From positions 2,113,001-2,177,000 of the forward strand of contig JANTQA010000016.1 in NCBI GenBank assembly GCA_027625915.1: a stretch of DNA of 64,000 bases. Direction: 5' to 3'. The position numbers were made by a program, and so were the translations under genes. Shown one piece after another: positions 9,920 to 21,584 of the stretch (position 1 is the stretch's first letter; the number at the start of each line of letters is the position of its first letter). Source of the stretch: Anaeramoeba flamelloides (Eukaryota; Metamonada; Anaeramoebidae). The notes beneath the pieces were generated by a model, which worked only from the letters and a program-made list of their open reading frames with translations, made no database searches and was not told the DNA's origin.

Positions 9920-11094
9920 ACTCTTGCATAGGTTTTTTTTACTTTGTGAAATAAAAAGAAATTTTCATATTTTTTTTTTAATTTCTTTTATTAAAAAAAA
10001 ACCTAGACACTTGAAAGCACTCTATGTCATCCTAAAGCACTCCACAACACTATTCGGAACTCTATATTTATTGAAATTTTTATCTTATATCCAATAATGT
10101 GTGATTATAACTCATAGAATTGGATTTACTTTCAAAATGAAAAGAAAAAAAATTTTTTTTAAACAAATATAAGAAATAGAGAAAGAAAATATATAGAAAT
10201 GAAAGATAATAAATAAATAAAAATAAAAAGAAAAAAGAAAAAAATTGATTTAAAAGTTTTTATATGTCAAAATGTTGAATGGCTTAACAGTTGTTTACTT
10301 TTAAGTCAAAAATTTGTTCTGCTACAATAATAATTTATTTTTAATAACAGTCTGAATATTTGTACAACTATAGATCGTATAAAGTAGGTTACATTTTTAA
10401 GTTTTAATTTAGAACTTTATTGACTGAGTACATATATTAAGTGATTGGTTTTTAAGAATAAGAATTTATTTTCAAATTTTTTATTTTTAGTTGTTTTGCT
10501 TTTTTTTTTTGTTTTTTTTTTATTGAAAGTTTCTAAATTTTGTTTTTACATAATCCTAGTACACCATACTAACTCAATAACAAAAACACAGTCCAAGTAA
10601 ACACTCAATAAATTGTATCAAAAGGTATATTCAATTCACTTGGGTTAGTTTCAAATAATCAATTTTCCCAGTTTACCTCAGTTAAGCCCATATAACGAAA
10701 GATCTATTCTTGAAAAATTTCAGTTTATCAAAGATCTAATCATGAAAACATTTCCCAATTCTAATAATTATTTTTATTGCTTTTACCTTCTCTAAAAAAT
10801 TTTTAAAAAGACCTAAAGATGATTAATAAACAACTTAAAAAAAAAAAAATAAAAATAAAGACTAATCACTTAAAAAAAAATACATTTCCATTTTTTCGAT
10901 TCTTAACTAAGGATACCCATGATTTATAATTTATGAAAATAAAATCCCTCTTGATAAAATTCCACTTTTTTAAAAAAACAGTATTTGTGATTTTTTTCTA
11001 TTTTAGTTAAAAAAAAAATTATTTTGGTAGAATTCTGATAATGTTATTATTTCAGGTGGGGGTATTTATTAGAAAAATATTATTATTATTATTT

Positions 11095-11300
11095 TTTGTA
11101 CATAATAATGTATCATCTTTTATTATTTTAAACTTTTTATCTTTTGTAAATTTTATTTTTGACAATTTTCTAAATAAGGATTCCGTATCTTGAAATATGT
11201 TTAATATTGAAAATAAACAGGATTTTCAAATGTAATTAATTGGCAAAAAATTTTCTCTTGCTCTATTAAATTTAGCTAAAATAATTTAAGAGAGATTAGT
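11095..11300 (-). repeat. Dispersed repeat G, copy 1
   Basis: The reverse complement matches 30395-30560: AAATTTAATAGAG, then GAGAAAATTTTTTGCCAATT versus AGAAAATTTTTAGCCAATT, then TCCTGTTT, and GGAATCCTTAT with AATTG(T/A)C. It is non-coding. One edge reads GATTAGTCCCTG, loosely like the MITE H ends. Confidence 0.55.
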
Positions 11301-12534
11301 CCCTGAAAAAATCAATTTAAATAAATTTCATCTCCTAAAAGAATTTTATTTGAAAAAAAAACGAAAAATTATTTATTTCTAAGTTTTGTTATCCAGCATA
11401 TTCTTTTTTTTTTTTTTCAAACTTCCAAATTAAAAAAAATAAGATTCAAATGGATTCTTTCCCAATTACTTGTTTTTGAGAACAGACTTTTGAAAACTTT
11501 TTATAAAAGCCCCAAATAAAACCAAAACGAAATAAAAACCTCAATCTTTTAATATCAAAACCTCATTTATTTTCTAAATTTAACTGAATCTATGGTAGTT
11601 TATTTCCCAAATTCGAATTTCTTATCTCAATTTTCAAAAAACCTGCTTTTGAAATGCCTATTTGAAACAACCTATAAAATTCATACAAAGTTGAAGTTCG
11701 ATCTGCTAAGAACTGAAATAAAATGAACTAAAACCTAACACAAGATATTTTTTTTTCATTCACCCGTGATCGTAATCCTTACTTGAAAAACTTCCTTATT
11801 AAAACAAAATTCGCTGAATTAATGATCGGCTTTAGTTAATTGTTAAAACTGAAGTGGATTGAAAGTTATTATGTTTTGGTCTTTTTGGGAGAAATGTATT
11901 TGAAATTTAGATAGGATAAAATTTTGGCTTGTTTTTGATTCTGAAATTTTCCTTCCCTTTGTGATTGTTCTTTCACCCTAAATATCCCAAAATATAGCAT
12001 AACAAAAGGTACAAAATAAATAAATTGAGAGCATTAGTCACAATCTATTTAGTGAATTTATTAGCAAAAAAGAAACAGAAAAGCAAGTATAAATTTGTTG
12101 CCATTTATAATCCAAATTCCAGTAAAAATAAATCTTTATTTCAAATTCACAAATATTTAACTGGTTAGTTTCTTAAAAATACAAAGATCTTGACAAAGTC
12201 ATTGAAAATGAGAATTTTTGTTTGTTGAGATTTTATTTGCAGTTCCTTTCATTAAGGAAATTTGAGACAACAATAAAATTTTTTGGATTGATCTTGAAAA
12301 GTGAGAGAGGTTCAAGTCTGAGTGTTTCTTGAATTTAACATTTTAAATCCATTTTTAGTTTGAGTAAAAAGTGTACACCGGATCATAAATCTTTTTTATC
12401 AAAAAATAATTCAAAATTCAAAAAATTATTTAAAGTTTATTGAAGAAGTAATATTTTACTTTTTTTGAAATTTAATGTTCCAAAAATTAATGGCGATTTC
12501 TCAAAGAAACGAAACCAAAAATTCGAAAAACAAT

Positions 12535-12984
12535 CTAATTGTGTTGAGACCATTTATGATTACAAGTTAGGCATTGATAAAAAATTGTTTGACCTTCATC
12601 AACACTTCTTAATTGGGCAGTTGAAAAAAGGGTTTTTCTTTCTTTTTCACATTGCGGGCAATAGACTGTAATTGATGCCCTTTCGTCAACAAATAATTGC
12701 TCTTCTTCAGAGCTTTCATCTTTCTCTGTCTTTTGTGTTTTTTCTTCATCAATTTTGTTATCGTCGTCGTTTGAGGATAAGCTTGAATTTTCATCTTCAA
12801 GATCACTTACGTAATTTTTTTGTGTAATTAATAATTTTCCTTCAAAAAGATCGGGATCGGATTCATATTTGCAGACTGAACATGTAATTTTTTGGGTCAT
12901 GTACCTAAAGTCTAGTAAATTTGAACAGCTTGGACAAAAAAAGGCTGATTCGTTTGTTTCTACATTAAAATCAAAAATTTCCAT
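12535..12984 (-). CDS. RPA12: RNA polymerase I subunit RPA12 (A12.2 type), intronless
   Basis: This 149-residue protein has two zinc ribbons. The N-terminal ribbon reads CPSCSNLLD ... CSVCKYE (residues about 17-42). An acidic linker of about 50 residues follows (DDDNKIDEEK). The C-terminal TFIIS-like ribbon (about 109-146) reads CPQCEKERKTLFSTAQLRSV, DEGQTIFYQC and LTCNHKW. The DE pair in RSVDEGQT is the acidic hairpin tip that reaches into the polymerase active site in TFIIS and A12.2 and supports transcript cleavage. The family is usually 115-125 aa; the extra length here is the acidic linker. The start ATG at 12984 is followed directly by the conserved N terminus and preceded by AAAAGA-type A-rich sequence. 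It ends in TAG. Pol I (rRNA) is more likely than Pol II (RPB9) or Pol III (RPC11) because of the C4 N-terminal ribbon and the total length, but RPB9 cannot be fully excluded without alignment. Confidence 0.9.
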   Translation of the reverse strand: MEIFDFNVETNESAFFCPSCSNLLDFRYMTQKITCSVCKYESDPDLFEGKLLITQKNYVSDLEDENSSLSSNDDDNKIDEEKTQKTEKDESSEEEQLFVDERASITVYCPQCEKERKTLFSTAQLRSVDEGQTIFYQCLTCNHKWSQHN

Positions 12985-14783
12985 TAAAAGAAAATTGTTA
13001 TCAAGAAATAAAATTAAAAAATGAAAAATTTAGATTTTTTTCAAATTTTGAACCTATATCTGATATCAAGACTGCAAAAAATCAAACAAAAAGTTCTTTC
13101 TCTATTTTAGATCTCAAAATTCAAGAGTCTTTCTGAAATTTCCATTAATTATTTAAGGTGCGTTCTACAGTTCTCCGGTTAATTGAAAAAAAAAAAGATC
13201 AATAGTTTCATTCAACTTTCCAAAATACCCACACATCCAAAGAATATAAAAAAACAATACAAAGTCTCCATGTCTAAAAGGGTAAATTAATGGTCTAAAC
13301 TGATTAATGATTTTAAGAAAATGAAATTCTTTTTGTGTAAAAAAAACTTTTTTTGAAAAGCTAAATGAAAATTTTGTTCACTTTATTTTGTAACAAATAG
13401 TATTTTTGATTTCTTTAAGATAGTTATTGAAAAGTTGGACCTACATTTTTTAATTCAAAGACAATTTTTACAAATCCAAAGACAATTTTTTTTAATCTTT
13501 TGTAATTCATATAACCTTGTATGAACTTACAAACACATGTTTTCAAAGAAACCCCCAAATTCTAATTTCTAGAAAGTAAAACACCTAAAGTGATCAAAGA
13601 AACCGATAATAAACAACAAATAAATACGAAACTATGCAACCAGGAAAAAATAAATTCTAAAAATTAAAGTTAGCCAAAATTACATATTGGATTTCAGTAA
13701 TACATCTTTTATATATTATTTTTCCAAAGTTATGATAATTTTATGTAATTAAGAAAGATATTTATTAAAATCATTAAGATTAGAATACCCACTTTTTCAA
13801 AATTAAACTTTTGAAAAAAAACTCTATTTTTGGGCGATTTTTTTTTTGAAACTAGTTACAATGAATGAACTATAGATCGAACATTAAGTAAGAAAAAACA
13901 ATAAATTTAATAAACAATTTGCAGATAAAAAAAGGGAATAGACATCTAAAATCAAACCATGGAAAAAAATATAATAATAAAAAATATTCCAAAAACAGAA
14001 AAAAAATCATTTTAATCAATTTAATTTAGCAATATCTTTTCAACTGAATATTTGATTTTATTTTAAAATTGAAAAAATATGATTATTTTTAGATTATTCA
14101 CTAAAAAAAAGATAAACTTATCTCTCTATGTTAAGTCAAATAAAAAATTCAAAAATTTTATCATTAAAAATTGAAAAAATATTACTGAAAATTTTCTTTT
14201 TTTTTTTCAATTCCCATTTTAATTTAAAAAAATTGTAAACCTTTTTCAAAATGTGTCAAGTATAATAATTTTCATTTTGTGAGTATATTTCAAAAATACA
14301 AAATTTAGAGATTTTTTTTTGAAAAAATTTTTAGAGTTATGTGATTTCTTAAAGTTCTAGAATTAAGAAGTAAATTCAATCAATGAAAGATCTATAGTAT
14401 AATTCTTCTCAAAAAATATAGAAAGTTTTTATTTTGAATATCAATAAAGATCTAGATCTTTTTTTAAATTTACTCAACCTATGAAAAATAATCATAAAAA
14501 TCTTGATATCTTTTTTATTCAGAATTAATTTTTCAAATCTATTAAAAAATGATATTATTTCCAATATTATTAACAAAATAATACATGATATCATCATTTC
14601 AAGTAGTTTTTTTTAAAAAAATATCAAAATAAACTAAATTTCATAATAAATTGCCCATCTTAAATTTGAATTTTGAATTGATTTTGTATGATTTTGAAGT
14701 TTTTCCCCTCATAATAAAAAGTTTGCAAATAAACCATTTTATCTCTTTTTTATTTTTTCAACAGTGTTTTGTTAAAATGGAAA
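12985..14783. other. Intergenic region upstream of RPA12
   Basis: About 1.8 kb of AT-rich DNA. The part next to 12985 should hold the RPA12 promoter and 5' UTR; no motif stands out. A frame at 14409-14597 is AT-rich noise (I/K/F). A word shared with the kinase intron hairpin, AATGAAAATTTTGTTC, lies near 13363. Confidence 0.5.
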
Positions 14784-15026
14784 ATGAAAATGAATAATTG
14801 GAATGAAATAACAGATGAATATATGAAAAAATCGGTTTCAAATATGAAAAAGAGATTAGATTTAGTTATTCAAATGGAAGGAGAATTGATAAATGGGTTT
14901 TTTTACTTTTTAAATTTTCTATTTTTTATGTAATGCTTCTTTCAAAATAAATTAACCCAATTTTTTTTAACTGTTATTTTTATTTTTTTTTCTTTTATTT
15001 TTAGACAAAAAATAAATATCTCTTGA
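14784..15026 (+). CDS. Possible small gene or terminal exons, function unknown
   Basis: An open frame from ATG 14784 (14790 also possible) reads MKMNNWNEITDEYMKKS and VSNMKKRLDLVIQMEGELIN, a plausible amphipathic helix. A donor GG|GTTTTT at 14897 and a pyrimidine-rich acceptor TTTTATTTTTAG at 15004 define a 108-bp intron. Joining adds GQKINIS and a TGA at 15024-15026, giving about 42 aa. Upstream there is a good acceptor CAACAG at 14759-14764 and the frame stays open through it, so this may be the end of a larger gene whose 5' exons I cannot see. It runs tail-to-tail with neurofibromin. I do not recognise the product. Confidence 0.3.
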
Positions 15027-15485
15027 GTATAGAACTGAATATTAAAATCGAAAAATTTATATTATAATAGATAACTTCAATTATTAAAAATATTTTTATT
15101 TAAAATTTGATTTTTAATTGGCCAATGATTTTGAAATGGAGTTTATTTAAAAATAAACATTTACAAATTTAAAAGCAATATAAAAATAAATAGTTTTAAT
15201 AATTTGATTAATTTTATTTAAATATAAAAGAAAGAATGATATTAAAAAATTGTATTAAATGAAAAAATTGAATTAAGAATTTTTATAAATAAAAAAAAAG
15301 AACTACTTTTTTGATGGGGAGCAAAGTTGTAAAAAAATCAAAGAAAAAAAAGGATTTTATTAATAAGAAAAAATGAAAAGATTTTATTAATAATAAAAAA
15401 AAAAAAAATAAAATAAAAAAAAACGAATATTGAATTAAAATATAATAAAAATAAAAAATATAAAACTAATCAAGAAATTAAATAA

Positions 15486-18400
15486 TTAATGAAATAATGA
15501 TAATAAATTCGAAATATATCTGCCACGTTTATGTATGATTTCAGGTTCTATTTTCGCGCAAACCAAATCGAGCATTCCCTTAAAGCCAATTTTGCCTAAG
15601 AATTCCGGCTTTGGTTTTTTCAGATCTGTAAGAATAAAATTAGTAATTTTCAAGGCAGACTTATGTACTGTTGAATCCTGTGTTTGGTTTAAGATTTGGT
15701 AAAGCTTTGGGGCCAGTATATGCCTAAGTGCTGGGTATACCTGAGGGAAAGAATCAATTGAGGGTATTAAAAGCTCCAAAATGAAGCGGTGTTCTTGTTC
15801 ATAATCCGATTGCACCAAAATGGAAGACAGGAGGGAGACCAAGAGTGTTGAGGTGTAAATATCGTGGTTGATTGTTGTGCTGAACATTAACTGCTCGAGT
15901 TCGCCTTCCCAATCGATGTAATTGCCCAAAAAGTCTCTTAATTCGGATATTTCCTTTGTTCCCAAGCATGTCGCCAAGCCAACGATGTAGGCGGATCTAC
16001 CCGAATTTAATTGAGTTTTACAGGAAATCTCGATGATCTTTCTGAAAATGGAGATCATTTTGACCTTGAGTGTTGAGCTGCCTCTTGCCTGCAACAAGAG
16101 CAAGGTGAATGCAAAACTGAAATGGGAATGGAAATTGATGCCGACCATCTGTTCCAACTTTCTGAGGGAAACATCTAATCTTTTATCATCCTTTCTCACT
16201 GTCATGAAGACAACTTCTAGGGGGGTTTCGTCGAACACTTGCTGCTGGTCCAAATAGTTCAAAACCACACTGAGCATATCTAGGGCGTGATAGAAATAAT
16301 ATTGGTCGCCTAATTGTAACAGAATTAATGCAACCCAGAACATTGTAAATAATAGATCGCTTTGTTCATTCAATAAGGGATATAAATGCGTTATGGAAAT
16401 GATCATTGAGGAGCATAGATCTCGGTTTATTTGGTTTGTGAAATCTGGCTTGGCGATTAATGATCTAAAGTAGGTCAAAATCTTTTCAATTAATTTCGAT
16501 TGGATTTCGTCAGTGTTGATTACCCCCAGAATTAAAAACGATCTTGCCTGTATTAAGGAATTGTCAAACGCGGTTTCTGTCGCTAATTGTAGCCATTTGC
16601 TTTGCCATCCGTCATATAGCTCTGTATTATTTTTGTAGCAGGTCATGACCCTTTTAAAGATTTTACAAATCTTTTCGCTATTTTCGATGGGTATTCTCGA
16701 GAGATTACGGGAAATCCTTTGCTTGGTGTTACTCATCAGCAATTCATTTTGCTTTAGCCCGCTCCCCGTAAATAGCATTCTAAATCTGATATCGGAAATT
16801 TCATTGAGAAGGTTTAATAGGGTTTCATAATCTTCTTCCATCTTTGGAGGTAATTTTGTTGATAGGGAATGGAATATATTAATAACTAAACTTAGCAGCC
16901 AGGTTCTTAAATAAATATCATTGGAATGGTGAGTGACTAAGACAAAATGGAAAATGTCTGGCAAATTGTTTTCCAATGAAACCAAATTTTCAAAGCTTAA
17001 ATATAGCAGAAATCTAATCAATATTAAAACCTCGTCCCATTTTTCATAATCCTCTAAATTGATTATTTCGTTCTTATTCTGATTCCTATTTTCCTGATGA
17101 GAGGCTAAATATAAGCAGTTTGATAATTTTTTACAAATCAATTTTGAAAATATTTCCTTATGGGTGGAAGCCACAGTGACAGTAATTTGAGCAATTCTCT
17201 CTGATTCGGAGGTCTGTATTCCTAATTTAATTGATTGCTCAATAAAGACATCTAATATTAGTTCAAATAATTCGTTTACGAGGCTAATTGATTTCCAGAT
17301 GTGTACCAAAATAGCCGGATATAATTTATTTTCTCTTAAGGTGATATTTAATAGATCTTGAATAATTTTTTTGACAAGCAAGGTTTTATTTTCCTTCGAT
17401 ACAATGCTATTATTATTCTCATCATTAGTGGTCATGGGTAGAGTCGTGGTATTGGTATTGGTATTAGAATTACCGATGATGCCACTATTCATTTTGATAA
17501 AGTCTTTCAAATTAATGATCCAAGGCGAAATGTATTCCAAGCACAAATGCTTACCCTCGGAACTGGCTTGGTTATAATGCTTAGATGTTTCATTTAGAAA
17601 TTCAAGAGTGATATGCTTTTCGTTTTGTGCGATTGACTTACTTAAATTGACAACAAAGCTGGTGTGGCTTTGGGGGATTGACAAGCCTTCGGTTTCGAGC
17701 ATTTCGTTACTCATTTCAAAATTAAAGCTATTACACAGCGCGGTTAACAAATTATAACTCGATTTTCTTAAGCCCTCTGATTGAGAACCTAAATTTAATA
17801 ACGCAATATTTAATAAAGTGCCCGGCACATCTGATGGTCTTATTTCCGGCACAGAACCGCCTTTATTGCTCGTCTTTTTCGAGAAGTTATATTTTTCCTT
17901 CATTGTTTGAACGGTGTTTATTATTTCATTAACAAATTGGCTTTTATAATTGATATTCTTTTGTTCGCCATCAATGATCATTTCTAATCGAAATTGGTCC
18001 TGTGTACCGACTGTTTTATTGATTGAATTTATTTGGGAGATTGGTATAATATCAATTAAATGGCAATTCTTATTTAGTAAGTTTTCCTTCAGTTGTATGA
18101 TTTTCAAAAAGCTATTTGAAAATTGGAATTTCACCTCAGTATTTTTAACTCTGCTGGATTGCTGATAGACTTTATCAATCGTCTTTGTGATGGAGGTATC
18201 CAATTCAAGGGTATCCTCCGGTAAATAAATATGATTCGTCGCAATGTATTTGTTCAAATCTTGTGAATTAGACAGAATGTTAATATACTTGTTCAATTTG
18301 TTTGGGATTATTGAATGTATTTTTTTGTAATATTTTTTAAACACAGAGTTTGGGTTCAAGAGGATCATTTGCTTAAAATTGATTGACCAACTGAACGGTA

Positions 18401-21400
18401 TATGTTGGATTAATTGGTTACACCAATATTTGGAAATTTCATTCAGGACATTGAAATTGCTGCAATCAAACAAGATAATATATGGCCTCCCCACTAATGG
18501 CTTTAAGGTGTTTAAGATATGATATAATAATAGCTCTTCGTCAATATCGGGCCTAAACTTCTGGCTAATGACATATAATATTGATTCGTTTTGCTTCGTT
18601 TTGCCATTGGAATAAATGATGTCATTGAATTGCTTTAATAGCTTTTCTTTGCCCTTCATTTTGATTAAGAATTCTTTATATTTTTTGTCCGATTTTTTTT
18701 TGGAATTGGTTTCAATTAAATCGTTATTCAAAATATTCTTGTTTTGAATTTGCTCGTTATTTTTTTTTTCAATTTTTGTTGGCTTACCCAATTGAGTCAA
18801 TAGTGATACAAAACTCTCACCTTTCTTGGCATCATCACTATTTTTTAATCTTTTAAAATAGACACTTAGGTTTTGTAAATTTAAATATAAAAATTGATGT
18901 AAGGAATTCAAATCTTCGGAACTAATTTCTTCATTAAGTATTAATTCTTCAATTTTTTTGTCTTTGTCATTTTCATCTTCGTTTTGCTTGTCTTTTTCTT
19001 TCTCACTTTCGATATTAATATTTTTATTATTATTATTCGATTCTTTTGAATTCTTCAAATTGTCCAAATAACTTTTATTTGATAATTTGATAACCAATTG
19101 ATTGAAGTTTTCTCGATTGCCTTCAATGAATTTATTTAGGGGGATCATAAATTCCTCCTTTTGCCCAAACATCACTCCATTGGCTAAGTTCTGTAAGGAC
19201 TTTGTTATCAAAATCAATGCCCTTCGAACTTCCACGGGGATACGTTCTTTGACTATCTCTGCATTTTCTGGCGAAATGATCGCTGGGCAAATGAATCTTA
19301 AAAAGAAGAATCCAGCAATGACAATGTTGGTACAATTTTCGAATTTATTCTCAACAGTGATTTTTAAAATGTTGGCGATTTTGAAGAAATTTACAGGCAA
19401 AAATTCAAAAGAATTCATTATCTTGTCAAAAAATAGTTGAGTTAGTTCCATCAAATTATTCAAATTTTTCTCCAAGTCTTGTGTTTCCTCTTGCTTTAAT
19501 TTCCTTTCATCAATTTCAATACTTTTTTTATTGATCATAATATCGTTTACCAAATTTTGAATGACATCAGATAGCGTTTTTTGCAAATACTTTTTACCAA
19601 TAATTTTTGAATAGCAGCTCATCATTTTACTTGCAAAGCTATTTCTTCTAAATAATGTTGACGGTTGATTTTTTGGATTGTTTGCGACCTCCGTTTCGAT
19701 CATAAATTTTAATAATTCGATGTCCGAATTATTTAAAATGTTGACCCTAACTAAAATGCCCGCGAGCAAATCCATTTCTGTAACTTTAATAATATCGCTA
19801 ATGGACTTTGTAATGACTAAATCCTTATCCAGGATCATTTCGATCAAGTTTTTATATTTGTCTTCGAGTGTTTCCTTGAGAGATCCAAATTTGGTGCCAT
19901 GATTTAAAATGTTGGTAAAGACATCAATTAACTCGCTCCTTGTTTGTAAATTTTCCACATACCCCATCTGCAATGCATGGTGCAATCCGACACTTACATT
20001 CGCGTGAAGCATGTAGCTAATTGCGATAACTGTTAACTGTGATAATTTTTTCTCGAATTCGCTATCTTCATTTTTTTTCTTTGTCTGGGTGTTATTGGTG
20101 GTGTTATTATTAATATTATTAGAATTTTTTTCTCTCAGCCTTGATAGCAATTCGGTGAAAAAGGTAAAATATTGAATAAATAATGTTGATTTTTGCTTCA
20201 AGATCTCTTCCCCAGTTGGTTGCTTGGTGTTACCAATCCATGGCTTTTGTAAGGTTAAGCCTTTGAGTAATTTGGAAACTGCCTGCATTGCATTTAAATC
20301 GATTTCGTCCCACAGCTTTTTAATTCTCTTTCCATTTAACATATTGGAATCCTCATTGGATTTTTTAATATTTGGATTATTATTTTTTAAATTATTATTT
20401 TTGGAAATCTTCTTTTGGAAATCTGAAAACCATTCCATTAAAAATTCCACTAATTCGTTTCGGAACATTATTTCCCTTTTAAATAAAATAAAATCCGTTT
20501 TTTCCATTAGTAATGTGATCAATTTGCACATTTTGATCCTAATGTTAAAATGCTGTAATTCAATGACATATTTAGCAATGGCCTTCATAATGGTAATAAA
20601 TAATTGCTCAATTTCAACATCGGCTAAATCATCCATGTTCAATGGCTGTTCCAAAATGCCCCTCAATATGGAAATTGTTTGATCCAAAAATCGAATAACA
20701 ATTTCCGATTTTTTTAATTCAAATGTTTTTTTTTTGGCCTTTTTAAAGATTTTGAAATCGTTTTGGATTAGTTCCTGGATTTTTTTAAAAAAAATTTGGT
20801 ATACAGATGTAGACATTTGAGTGATAACCTTAACCACGGTCCCCCGAACATAATCAACATCCGAAACAATATGAATCAATAATTGGTTTAAAAAGGTTCC
20901 AATGACTACTTGTGATTTATCCCCTGTATATTGTAATGAGCTATTGCTAGATTGTGATCCGTCGTTGTAATTATCATTGCTGATGCTGCTTTTTTCATTA
21001 TAACTACTGTTATTGTCGTCATCTTCTTTTTTATCTTTAAACGTGGAACTGAGCACAATTTTTTTAGCCACAGCAGCCAAGGAAATTAAAAAGCCCAATT
21101 GGTTTTCCCATTCAATTCGTTCAATGTTTTGGTTATAATTATCGAGGTTTTGCAAATTTGTTGTCTTGGAAATGTTTTTCTTTTTTTTGATCCCCTCTTC
21201 TTTTTGAATTAATGTTTCATATTTTTCAATTCTTTGCGTTTTGTCCAACCATTTTTGATGGATCTTGGTCCACGACGGAATGTTACCAGTCGTTGCTGTT
21301 TCAATTCTTCGAAATAATGAACGGATGTTTTTTTGTTGTGCAATCCTACTTGTCACATATTTTCCCATTTGAGACATTTTTTTATAATTCTGATAATTTA

Positions 21401-21549
21401 ATGCAATGGTGTTGTTAAGATTTGTGAAATCATCCAAAATTTTCGTTTCTTGGCACAAACTTTCAAAGCAATCAACTGCTTGTGATACCACTTCGGGGTC
21501 ACTATTACATAATAGCATTAATAATGCATTTTCAATTCTAGTATTTGAC

Positions 21550-21584
<35 letters not shown>

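Larger units (their letters stand above)
7912..12534. other. Intergenic region between the Rab24 start and the RPA12 3' end
   Basis: About 4.6 kb of AT-rich DNA with no supportable gene. The start side (7912 up to about 8200) should carry the Rab24 promoter and 5' UTR, but base composition hides any TATA-type signal. It contains repeat I copy 1 (8240-8372), a 20-bp tandem array (9311-9363), a 49-bp tandem array (9490-9735), a palindromic mini-element (9851-9919) with AACCTAG(A)ACACTT-containing debris to about 10030, and repeat G copy 1 (11095-11300). Apparent frames at 8223-8429 and 9727-10097 are runs of K/F/L codons from AT-rich DNA. Confidence 0.6.

Noticed and set aside
19102-20682. Several plus-strand frames of 70-150 codons opposite neurofibromin
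   Set aside because: Shadows of a long conserved exon; no start context, no family match.
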